From Thermoplasmatales archaeon UBA447 (GTDB lineage: Archaea; Thermoplasmatota; Thermoplasmata; Thermoplasmatales; Thermoplasmataceae): 14,791 bases of DNA. Both the position numbers and the translations under genes were made by a program. Where the stretch lies: the NCBI GenBank assembly GCA_002503205.1, contig DARE01000076.1:1-14791 (forward strand), given 5' to 3'. Under the pieces are notes generated by a model. The model made no database searches, had not been told where the DNA came from, and saw only the letters and a program-made list of their open reading frames with translations. Shown in pieces: positions 6,837 through 13,489 of the stretch (positions are counted from its first letter, which is position 1; every line of letters begins with the position of its first letter).

Positions 6837-8171
6837 GTGTTCGCTAACTCCCAACAGAAAGACCCTGAATTATTGGCCTCTGAATCTAAAAAGATAAAGC
6901 CAAAGTCCCTGTTCTTTATCTGGTTTGCCGCAAATCTGACTGTGGGAGATTTTGCACTTGGTTTTATTCCGGCGTCTGAAGGGTTGAGTTTCTGGTACGG
7001 ATTGCTGGCATTTCTCATAGGTACTGTTGCAGGTGGAATCCTTCTTGCTCTGATGAGTTACATCGGCTCAGTTGAGCACAGGCCACAGATGGCGTTATCA
7101 AGAGGGCCATTCGGGAAAGGAGGGTCAATAGTTATGTCATTCCTGCAGTGGGGAAACTCTCTGGGATGGCTGTCCGTAAACCTTATTCTTGCGTCCCTGT
7201 TTATAGATTCTGTCCTCCCTAAAAATCTGATAATTCCTGTGATCCTTGCTGTTTCAGCTGTTGTTTTCGTTCTTGTCTATTTCGGCCATGAGTCTGTGAG
7301 AAAGATAGAGACTGCACTCTCAGTGATTCTTGGGGTCCTCTTTGCATTCATCACATATCTCGTCTTGTCCACCGGGATTCCGCACATAATTGCACCACAG
7401 ACACTCACTGTCCCATTCTTTGCTGCTTTCGGAATCACTCTGGCCACCTCCTTTTCCTACATAATGGCATGGGGGCCATATGCCTCCGATTATTCCCGTT
7501 TTGTTTATGGGAAGAGGTCATCTGGAAGATCCTTTTCCTTTACCCTTTTTGGCGGGATAATATCCACATTCTGGGTTGAGGTTCTTGGAATGATGGTGGC
7601 TCTGGCAAGTGGAAATCCATCTGGAAATGCCGTTACCCTTATGACTTCCCTGCTTGGCGGTTTCAGGATTGTTGGTGTTCTGGCACTCTTTCTAGGCGGA
7701 ATAGCCGCCAATGCCGTAAATCTCTATTCCAATTCCAAAAGCATACAGACAGTCTTCTCAAAACTAAAAAACATACAGGCACTTATTCCGGGGTTGCTGA
7801 TCTCAACTGTGCTCGGGATAATCGGTTTTTCAAATTTCTATGGATTTTATGAGACATTCCTCCTCCTTCTTGACTACTGGATAACACCATGGCTGGGAGT
7901 CCTTATTGCACATTACTTCATATGTAGATACTCCTATGGTGAGAGAAGGATCTCATTACCAGGAGGAATGGTTGCCTACCTTGCATCCCTACTGATCTCT
8001 GTTCTCTTCATGAACCCGGGGGTTATCTATGAGGGGATAGTTGCACAATATCTCCAGGGTCTTGATATAAGTTACTTCGTATCATTCTCCCTGGCAATAA
8101 TATTCTATGTTGCAATGAACGGCATTAAGAGATCTGAGAAAGGGGAAAAATTATCTCACAGTGAATCATGA
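6837..8171 (+). CDS. NCS1-family nucleobase:cation symporter
   Basis: 444 residues, very hydrophobic, about 12 membrane segments, with a short basic N-terminal cytoplasmic tail (about 1-24) and a basic C-terminal tail. The first membrane segment carries WFAANLTVGDFALGF (29-43), the NCS1 signature with the conserved Asn. Loop QMALSRGPFG (84-93) and YIMAWGPYASDYSRF (208-222) are characteristic, as is LYSNSKSIQ (296-304). The family imports cytosine, uracil, purines, allantoin or thiamine-like compounds with Na+ or H+; the substrate cannot be assigned here. The neighbouring purD and dUTPase-fold genes make a nucleobase likely. The start is GTG; an ATG at 6835 is in another frame. It overlaps the following gene by up to 11 nt, indicating an operon. 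Confidence 0.88.
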   Translation: MFANSQQKDPELLASESKKIKPKSLFFIWFAANLTVGDFALGFIPASEGLSFWYGLLAFLIGTVAGGILLALMSYIGSVEHRPQMALSRGPFGKGGSIVMSFLQWGNSLGWLSVNLILASLFIDSVLPKNLIIPVILAVSAVVFVLVYFGHESVRKIETALSVILGVLFAFITYLVLSTGIPHIIAPQTLTVPFFAAFGITLATSFSYIMAWGPYASDYSRFVYGKRSSGRSFSFTLFGGIISTFWVEVLGMMVALASGNPSGNAVTLMTSLLGGFRIVGVLALFLGGIAANAVNLYSNSKSIQTVFSKLKNIQALIPGLLISTVLGIIGFSNFYGFYETFLLLLDYWITPWLGVLIAHYFICRYSYGERRISLPGGMVAYLASLLISVLFMNPGVIYEGIVAQYLQGLDISYFVSFSLAIIFYVAMNGIKRSEKGEKLSHSES

Positions 8172-8661
8172 TCTATGGATGTCAGCCCTCCCTGATCATG
8201 TTATAACCTCCCTTGCCAAAGAAGGCCGCCTGATTTCTGAGAATTTTTCCCAATTTTCCGTTACTCCCAACGGATACGATCTCAGGATAGGCACCCTGAA
8301 ACATTTCAACTCTGAATCTGAGGTTCGGGAGACCTTGATTCAGCCTGGCCAGGGAATATGGGTTTCAACTATGGAATATCTTGAAATGCCCAGAGGGGTC
8401 ATGGGGCAGATCTGGCTAAGATCAAGTTATGCAAGGAGAGGGATTATCGGATCTTTTGGCGCCGTTGAATCTGGTTTCAGCGGAAACCTTACACTTTCAT
8501 TATTCAACTTCGGCCTTAGCGCTATTGATCTGAAATCAGGAGAAAGAATTGCCCAGATTGTTTTCCACAGTCTCGTCTCAGAACCTGAACATGGATATGC
8601 CGAGCGATCAGGTACATATTCAGGATCACGGGGGGTAAACACTGGCCCGCTGGTGAAGTAA
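8161..8661 (+). CDS. dUTPase / dCTP deaminase family protein
   Basis: 166 residues from a GTG at 8161, or 160 from the ATG at 8179, whose MSALPDHVI better matches the family opening MILSDxxI. Neither start has a clear SD. Family motifs: GYDLRIG (38-44), QIWLRSSYARRGI (83-95), GAVESGFSGNLTLSLFN (100-116), GERIAQIVF (127-135) and C-terminal RSGTYSGSRG (149-158). The enzymes remove dUTP or deaminate dCTP, keeping uracil out of DNA and supplying dUMP. The position of the dCTP-deaminase catalytic Glu (the LE pair in LEFYN or LEI) is Ser here (S113), as in trimeric dUTPases, so deaminase activity is unlikely. The Asp of the ID.GF or IDSDY motif is Glu (E103). Probable dUTP diphosphatase. It sits between a nucleobase transporter and a small SRPBCC-like gene. 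Confidence 0.82.
   Translation: MNHDLWMSALPDHVITSLAKEGRLISENFSQFSVTPNGYDLRIGTLKHFNSESEVRETLIQPGQGIWVSTMEYLEMPRGVMGQIWLRSSYARRGIIGSFGAVESGFSGNLTLSLFNFGLSAIDLKSGERIAQIVFHSLVSEPEHGYAERSGTYSGSRGVNTGPLVK
8652..8656 (+). promoter_or_regulatory. SD of the SRPBCC-like gene
   Basis: GGTGA lies 6 nt before the ATG at 8663 and inside the last codons of the upstream dUTPase-fold gene, whose stop is 1 nt before that ATG. It supports the chosen start and translational coupling. Confidence 0.65.
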
Positions 8662-8662
8662 A

Positions 8663-9106
8663 ATGGTAGGGGATATCAGTATTGAGGTTAAACAGGAATC
8701 AGATGCACCACCAACCCTGCTGATGGGGCTTGTAAAGAACTGGCATGATCTGCCCGAATACTGGCATGGTATAAGGGAAATACGCGATGTTGGCGGCGGA
8801 ATGTACTCCATCAGGTTTGCCTTCCCAGCTACGGGCAAGATGTCCTATATCTGGGATCAGGAGAACATGAAGTGCACAGAAAATTATCACAGTGGGCCTT
8901 TCACTGGATATAAGATGCTTGAGTTCAGGCAATGGAACGGCGGGACCCTTATGGTCGCTAAATGGGAGATTAAACTTTCACTGAGAATGCTTATAATGAA
9001 AGGGTTCATTAAAAGGCATTTTACTGAAGGAACAGAGAATGCACTAAGGAGAATGGCCCTTGCTGCTCAAAAGAAAATGGAGAGTCTCAGTCCCGCCTCA
9101 CCTTGA
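8663..9106 (+). CDS. Small SRPBCC (START-like) superfamily protein
   Basis: 147 residues, no signal peptide or membrane segment. The pattern fits the helix-grip fold: an early beta-strand, a WHDLPEYWHGIREIRDVGGGMYSIRF segment (27-52) like the helix-strand opening of SRPBCC proteins, alternating strands to about residue 105, then a long C-terminal helix (about 115-142) ending in a basic, Ser/Pro-rich tail. Such proteins bind small hydrophobic ligands or serve as cyclases; no catalytic motif identifies the ligand here. It may belong to the archaeal DUF3211-type group, but I cannot confirm that. It is the last gene of the NCS1 unit and its 3' end overlaps the convergent RNase Z gene by 20 nt. 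Confidence 0.6.
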   Translation: MVGDISIEVKQESDAPPTLLMGLVKNWHDLPEYWHGIREIRDVGGGMYSIRFAFPATGKMSYIWDQENMKCTENYHSGPFTGYKMLEFRQWNGGTLMVAKWEIKLSLRMLIMKGFIKRHFTEGTENALRRMALAAQKKMESLSPASP

Positions 9107-10013
9107 CGTCATACTCAAGCATCTCTCTGCTGGGCTCAGATTCCGGAAATACCTCTTTCGCCTCTTCCACTAATCTGGCATAATCCCCGTATCTCGGGCT
9201 GTAGTGGAAGAGGAAAAGTTTTCGCACGCCTGCTGCCTTTGCTATTTCTGCGGCCTGCCTCGATGTGGTGTGCCCGTATTCATTTGTCCTTTCTTCAATG
9301 GATGAATCAGTGGTAGTGTCGTGTATCAGGACATCAGCATCTCTGGCAAAATCCTTCATCCCTTCTACCGGCCTTGTATCTCCTGTGTATACTACAGACC
9401 GGCCTTTTCTTATTCCTGCTGAGATATCAGAAAGATAGAACTTCCGGCCATTTACTTCTATCTCCCCATTCTTCCTGAGCTCCTCCAATCTTCTCACAGG
9501 AACGCCCATTTCACGGGCCTTTTCTCCGTCGATCCTGACTGTGCTTCCCTCCTGGAACCTGAACGACAAGGCGGGAACAGGATGATCGTTTTTGAAAGTT
9601 TTTACAATGAATTCTGGAAATTCGTATTCCTTATCATAAAGGAATTCGGTAACCCTTATGTTGAATCCTAATCGGTAATAGCCGGCACCAAGTAAATTTG
9701 AAAGTATCCTAATAGCTCCTCCTGGCCCGTATATATTTAGTTCCTCGGTTCTGCCGTTGAACGACATGCTCTGCACCATCCCCGGAAGCCCCAAGAAATG
9801 GTCCCCATGAAAGTGTGATATGAAAATGTTGTTCACAGACATGAATGAGATGTTGCTCTTCATGAGCTGTTTCTGTGTCCCCTCCCCGCAGTCAAGAAGG
9901 TTCGTTGTACTCCCGATGCGCAGGACAACGGCCGGAAGCCCTCTTCCTGGAGTGGGCCATGACCCCCCGGTGCCAGCAAAGAGAATGGTGAAATTGGATG
10001 CCACGCTTTCCAT
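9087..10013 (-). CDS. rnz: Ribonuclease Z (tRNA 3' endonuclease)
   Basis: 308 residues from the ATG at 10013, a typical short-form RNase Z. A metallo-beta-lactamase fold Zn phosphodiesterase that cuts tRNA precursors after the discriminator base, needed where CCA is not encoded, as in the tRNA-Cys here. Motifs: FAGTGGSWPTPGRG (12-25), HFHGDHFLGLPG (67-78) as the main Zn site, NDHPVPALSFRF (142-153), YTGDTRP (209-215), IHDTTT (230-235), GHTTSRQAAEIA (247-258) and LFHYSPRYGD (268-277) with the second-half His and the family-typical S-x-RY. The frame continues upstream to a TTG at 10043, but those 10 residues are absent from the family. It lies 45 nt after the TOPRIM gene on the same strand, with only a close-set AGGA before the ATG. 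Confidence 0.95.
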   Translation of the reverse strand: MESVASNFTILFAGTGGSWPTPGRGLPAVVLRIGSTTNLLDCGEGTQKQLMKSNISFMSVNNIFISHFHGDHFLGLPGMVQSMSFNGRTEELNIYGPGGAIRILSNLLGAGYYRLGFNIRVTEFLYDKEYEFPEFIVKTFKNDHPVPALSFRFQEGSTVRIDGEKAREMGVPVRRLEELRKNGEIEVNGRKFYLSDISAGIRKGRSVVYTGDTRPVEGMKDFARDADVLIHDTTTDSSIEERTNEYGHTTSRQAAEIAKAAGVRKLFLFHYSPRYGDYARLVEEAKEVFPESEPSREMLEYDVKVRRD

Positions 10014-10058
10014 ATTTCCTGGCAATAGATAATATTCTCCCAATCCCTGTTTAGTGAA

Positions 10059-10433
10059 TCATAATTCACTGGCAACCCTCTCAATGGAATATGGGAGTTC
10101 CTCTACAGTCTTTACAGGAAGTTTTTTCCTCAGGTTTTCCCATAGGTAGGTGTCCATTCTGCAGCCAGATCCATTCAGGTAATTTCCCAGGTGTTCCCTT
10201 ATTTCAACCCCCTTTCTGTCGAAATCTGTAAGAATAATTACCTCTCTGTAATTTTCGGATATTTTCTCCGAAAGAGATGCAAGCGTATGACCTGAATTTA
10301 CCGTGATTATCTCTCCGCTGAAACTTAGCCTGCGAAGGCTCTCCACGTCATTCTTCCCCTCCACAATAATGGGGATAGTGGAGTTCTTCAGTCTGTAGCG
10401 GTCCAGAAGCTTGAGAATAAAATTCTTCCGCAT
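10059..10433 (-). CDS. Small TOPRIM-domain protein (UPF0292-like)
   Basis: 124 residues. Essentially a lone TOPRIM domain: PIIVEGKNDVESL (21-33) with the catalytic-type E25, then VIILTDFDRKG (65-75) with D70 and D72 of the DxD pair. The family includes the RNase M5-like and DnaG-related Mg-dependent nucleic acid enzymes; archaeal stand-alone versions are listed as UPF0292 and lack an agreed function. The start at ATG 10433 is preferred over a TTG at 10439 because a TATA-like box sits about 28 nt upstream, giving a leaderless mRNA. Its position between rnz and the Lhr helicase gene suggests RNA processing, but this is inference. Confidence 0.8.
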   Translation of the reverse strand: MRKNFILKLLDRYRLKNSTIPIIVEGKNDVESLRRLSFSGEIITVNSGHTLASLSEKISENYREVIILTDFDRKGVEIREHLGNYLNGSGCRMDTYLWENLRKKLPVKTVEELPYSIERVASEL

Positions 10434-10457
10434 CGTCAAAACATATTGAATGTGATC

Positions 10458-10465
10458 AATTTAAA
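10458..10465 (-). promoter_or_regulatory. TATA-like box of TOPRIM gene
   Basis: Minus-strand TTTAAATT is centred about 28 nt before the ATG at 10433, in the 43-nt gap after the helicase stop at 10477. It supports the ATG rather than the TTG start, and a promoter for the TOPRIM-rnz pair separate from the helicase. Confidence 0.55.
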
Positions 10466-10476
10466 GATTTCCATCA

Positions 10477-13197
10477 TCAATCCCAGAATCTGCGGTTTTT
10501 TGCATAGTCCATCTCCCCTGTGAGTATCGCCTTTATAAAATCGTCCTCACTCAAATAGGATACCTGAAGCATTCTGGAGGCGGTTTCAGGTCCTATTCCC
10601 CTTGCAGCCATAACCATTACAGCCTGCATTCCCCTTTCCCTGACCAGATGTGCATTTTTGCTCAGCCTTCTAAGTACCTTCCTGCCTTCTGGAGTTTCAG
10701 GGTCAGCCTCCGAGAGTATGTCTTTCTCAAATGGAGACAGTGTAGCCACAAGGGAGCTCCCGCAGTTGAAGCACTTGATGTTTGTTATATCCCTTATTTT
10801 CTGTGTCCTGACATTCCTGCAGGATGTGCAGTAAAGTGTAACTTCCTCGTTCAGGAGCCTCTTTTTGACCGCATCCAGTATGGTTTTTGTTGGCTTCAGC
10901 GGTGCCACTCGTTCGGAATAGTGGCTTATGAATATGTTGCTGGATTCTGATATAGTGTCACTTAAGGATAGGGAAACTGTCCCATCTCTGATGCCTCTCA
11001 GAAAAGATCCAAGGGTGTCAAGGTCCATGTAATCTGAGATCATCTTTCTGATTGAATCCCTGAATAGTGGAGTGTCCAGATATGAGTCCACTATCTTTTC
11101 AAACCTCATTCTGCTGATGTCAGATTCATTTGAAATAACGCCAAATTTTCTGGCCTCATAGAGGAATACTCCATTGAAGAATCTGGAGCGCCTTGCAATT
11201 CCAACAATATGGCTCATTAAATTTTCTGGTTCAATGCTGAGAAGGATTCTCCTGACCTCATCTGCTGAGATCCTTCTTCCCGCTCTTGCATAGATATGAT
11301 ATGGAGAGAAATCCATTTCAACGCTCTCTCCCGTTACTCCTGAAAGGATTCCTGAGAATATCTCGGCCAGTGCAAAGTTTGCCCTTGTGCCCAGAACAGG
11401 CTGGATTACTATCTCATTCATCCTGGTTTCAATGATGCAGTTGTCATATCTTGCATTGTTCTGTGCATACCAGTCCCTCAGGAGGGATATAGATTTGCTG
11501 TCTACGAATTCAGGAACGATTTCGGATTGGCGAAGTTCTGAAACCTTCTGGGCAACATCCGGGAGTACTGGAATCTCCTCTCCGCTCCACTTGGGGGCAA
11601 TGGCAGCTGTCGGAAATGGCTCCACCAGAATCTTTTCACCGTCGATCCTTATTGTGCGCCAGGTTGAACCCCTTATAACAAAGTAACTTCCAGGCTCAAT
11701 CTCATTGACCACATAACGTTCATCTAAGGTTCCGACGAATTTGCGGTTTACTGTGTCAATTACCTTGAAATTCTTTTCACTTGGGATCATGGATATATTT
11801 TCAATGAAATAATTTAGGACACCACGCCTTCTGCCTGCTCGGTTTCCCTCAAGATAAATCTTGTTGATTGATGCCAGGAATTCAAGGGTTCTGGTATACT
11901 CATCATGATCCAGGTTCCTGAATGGATAAGAACGAGTGACAACAGAATAGAACTCCTCAGTGTCAATGCTCCCATGTATCCTTAACTCCCCAAGGAGCTG
12001 ATTCACAAGTGTTGCCATTGAATTTTTTCGTATCTGAATGTCCTCCAGATGGCCGTCCTGAACATGGCTAACTATCGCACATGCTTCTTCCATCTCAATA
12101 ATATCACTGCAGATTATCACACCCTTGGATGTTTTCTCTACATAATGGCTGGATCTCCCTATCCTCTGTATAAGTTTATTTATCTGGCGTGGTGAGTTGA
12201 ACTGGAGGACAAGGTCAGCAGAACCAATATCGATGCCAAGTTCCAGGGAAGATGTGCATATCAGTGCCTTTATCTTTCCGGCCTTGAAGTCCTGTTCCGC
12301 AGATTCACGTGCCTCCCTTGATAGGGACCCATGATGAACCTGTACCGGCGGATCTTTCAGCCACAAACGCAGCCGGAAGGCCATGTCTTCCGCCACACTC
12401 CTTGTGTTTGTGAAAACAAGAGTTCCTCTATGCTGGCTTATCATGTTCCATATGTATACGATTGCACCGCCATAATGGGCATCAGTGCCCATCTTTTCCG
12501 CTATATCTTCAGGTGCATCATCTGGAATCAGAATCCTGATGTCCATGTTCTTCTTCAGATCTGCCTTAACAATGGAGGTTTTTCCACTTGGATCAAGGAA
12601 CAGTGCCAGGTCTTCCGGATTTCCTACGGTAGCAGAAAGCCCTATCCTCTGGAAATTCCCGCAAAGCTGTCTGAGCCTTTCCAGTGCTACTGCAAACTGA
12701 GTGCCTCGCTCATTCTGGGCCGTTTCATGAAGCTCATCCACAATTACATACTTGACAGACGATATTACCTTTCTCAGATTTTTCCCAGAAAGCATCAGCT
12801 GAAGGGATTCTGGAGTTGTTATCAGAACATCGGCCGGCCTGGTGATGATCTCTCGCCTCATGGCCTGTGTAATGTCACTGTGCCTGACCTGTATCCTTAT
12901 CCCAAGCCTGTTTCCGTATGAAAGCAGTCTTTCCAGCATATCTCTGTTAAGAGCCCTAAGAGGCGTAATGAATAGTGTTGAAATCTGCTGTGGTGTCTCG
13001 GTCAGAATTTTATGAAAAATTGGAAGTATTGCTGCCTCAGTTTTTCCGCTGCCTGTAGGCGAGAGGAGAAGGAGATTTTCCCCTTCCAGTATACGGCCTA
13101 TGGCAACTCTCTGTGCCTCAGTAGGATGAGATATCCCTGAATCAAAAAGCATGCTTCTGATATCAGGATGCAGGGTTTCGAAGATATTTTCTTCCAA
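10477..13197 (-). CDS. Lhr-like DEAD/DEAH-box superfamily 2 helicase
   Basis: 906 residues. An ATP-dependent nucleic acid helicase of the Lhr group, acting in RNA metabolism or DNA repair in archaea. Domain 1: Q-motif-like PTEAQ (25-29), Walker A SPTGSGKT (46-53), TPLRAL (78-83), motif II VDELHE (153-158), motif III SAT (188-190). Domain 2: VFTNTR (261-266), ICTSSLELGIDIG (313-325), motif VI QRIGRSSHY (344-352). The remainder fits the Lhr-core winged helix and C-terminal region. A four-cysteine zinc-ribbon-like site lies at C790, C793, C809 and C812, and the last 50 residues resemble a helix-hairpin-helix (ARGIGPETASRML). The start appears to be TTG at 13197: upstream ATGs are out of frame, the next Met is residue 16, and the conserved FETLHPDI segment precedes it. 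Subtype, such as aLhr2, is not certain. Confidence 0.92.
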   Translation of the reverse strand: MEENIFETLHPDIRSMLFDSGISHPTEAQRVAIGRILEGENLLLLSPTGSGKTEAAILPIFHKILTETPQQISTLFITPLRALNRDMLERLLSYGNRLGIRIQVRHSDITQAMRREIITRPADVLITTPESLQLMLSGKNLRKVISSVKYVIVDELHETAQNERGTQFAVALERLRQLCGNFQRIGLSATVGNPEDLALFLDPSGKTSIVKADLKKNMDIRILIPDDAPEDIAEKMGTDAHYGGAIVYIWNMISQHRGTLVFTNTRSVAEDMAFRLRLWLKDPPVQVHHGSLSREARESAEQDFKAGKIKALICTSSLELGIDIGSADLVLQFNSPRQINKLIQRIGRSSHYVEKTSKGVIICSDIIEMEEACAIVSHVQDGHLEDIQIRKNSMATLVNQLLGELRIHGSIDTEEFYSVVTRSYPFRNLDHDEYTRTLEFLASINKIYLEGNRAGRRRGVLNYFIENISMIPSEKNFKVIDTVNRKFVGTLDERYVVNEIEPGSYFVIRGSTWRTIRIDGEKILVEPFPTAAIAPKWSGEEIPVLPDVAQKVSELRQSEIVPEFVDSKSISLLRDWYAQNNARYDNCIIETRMNEIVIQPVLGTRANFALAEIFSGILSGVTGESVEMDFSPYHIYARAGRRISADEVRRILLSIEPENLMSHIVGIARRSRFFNGVFLYEARKFGVISNESDISRMRFEKIVDSYLDTPLFRDSIRKMISDYMDLDTLGSFLRGIRDGTVSLSLSDTISESSNIFISHYSERVAPLKPTKTILDAVKKRLLNEEVTLYCTSCRNVRTQKIRDITNIKCFNCGSSLVATLSPFEKDILSEADPETPEGRKVLRRLSKNAHLVRERGMQAVMVMAARGIGPETASRMLQVSYLSEDDFIKAILTGEMDYAKNRRFWD

Positions 13198-13203
13198 TTT
13201 TCC

Positions 13204-13226
13204 ATAATATATTATGATAACTTAAG
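13204..13226 (-). promoter_or_regulatory. Promoter of Lhr-like helicase gene
   Basis: On the minus strand CTTAAGTT (13219-13226) is centred about 25.5 nt before the TTG at 13197, and ATAATATATTAT (13204-13215) about 12.5 nt before it. The architecture and spacing match the NCS1 promoter, including a non-ATG start at the predicted RNA 5' end. Confidence 0.45.
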
Positions 13227-13308
13227 GATTGGTAAAACAGATTATCTGCAATATAATTAAGTAAATTCATTATATATTTAATTATAAAATTGAAAGATTA
13301 CTGAAGGA

Positions 13309-13380
13309 TTAGAACTCATCATCGTCGTCGTCATAATCGTCATCGTCATCATAGTCCTTTCTCTTGACGAACTTGACCAA
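13309..13380 (-). CDS. 23-residue acidic microprotein with perfect SD
   Basis: A short frame of 23 codons from TTG (13378-13380) to TAA (13309-13311). The product is bipartite: a basic head (V-K-F-V-K-R-K, residues 2-8), then a tail of Asp runs broken by Tyr (Y10, Y16), with 11 Asp, one Glu and a terminal Phe. Support is unusually good for something so small: AGGAGGTG at 13386-13393 is a full match to the archaeal anti-SD and sits 5 nt before the TTG, and a strong TATA-like box at 13416-13426 predicts an RNA start near 13396, giving a leader of about 15 nt. Function unknown; the charge pattern could suit binding to a basic protein, RNA-binding partner or metal. It lies 111 nt upstream of the helicase start on the same strand. 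The Asp tail is also a GAY triplet repeat, so low-complexity DNA is the rival explanation. Confidence 0.62.
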   Translation of the reverse strand: MVKFVKRKDYDDDDDYDDDDDEF

Positions 13381-13385
13381 AATAA

Positions 13386-13393
13386 CACCTCCT
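13386..13393 (-). promoter_or_regulatory. Perfect SD of the microprotein gene
   Basis: Minus-strand AGGAGGTG is complementary over eight bases to the 16S 3' end sequence CACCTCCT and is followed by 5 nt (TTATT) and then TTG. It is the strongest SD in the window and fixes the reading frame. Confidence 0.7.
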
Positions 13394-13415
13394 GTGTGGT
13401 ATGTTAGATTGTGCC

Positions 13416-13426
13416 AATATAAATAT
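13416..13426 (-). promoter_or_regulatory. TATA-like box of the microprotein gene
   Basis: Minus-strand ATATTTATATT is centred near 13421. At the usual archaeal distance the RNA would start near 13396, just ahead of the SD. It lies in the 109-nt gap between the microprotein gene and the amidohydrolase stop. Confidence 0.6.
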
Positions 13427-13482
13427 CTTTACTGAACCCTTTGAATACTTGACTTATGCAATTAAATTATGTGAGTGTTTCG

Positions 13483-13489
13483 AAAAAAA
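13483..13489 (-). terminator. Oligo-T terminator of the amidohydrolase gene
   Basis: Seven consecutive T residues on the minus strand begin immediately after the TAA stop of the amidohydrolase gene. Archaeal RNA polymerase terminates at such T-tracts without needing a hairpin. It separates this gene from the microprotein promoter about 60 nt downstream. Confidence 0.65.

Noticed and set aside
12331..12921. 196-codon open frame on the plus strand inside the helicase gene
   Set aside because: It is antisense to conserved helicase motifs and its translation resembles no family. It is a by-product of codon bias in the real gene.
13318..13350. GTC/ATC triplet run viewed as a simple-sequence repeat
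   Set aside because: It is explained better as mixed GAC/GAT codons of the microprotein, since it has an SD, start, stop and promoter in register. A pure microsatellite would not need these. The repeat view stays open as a rival.
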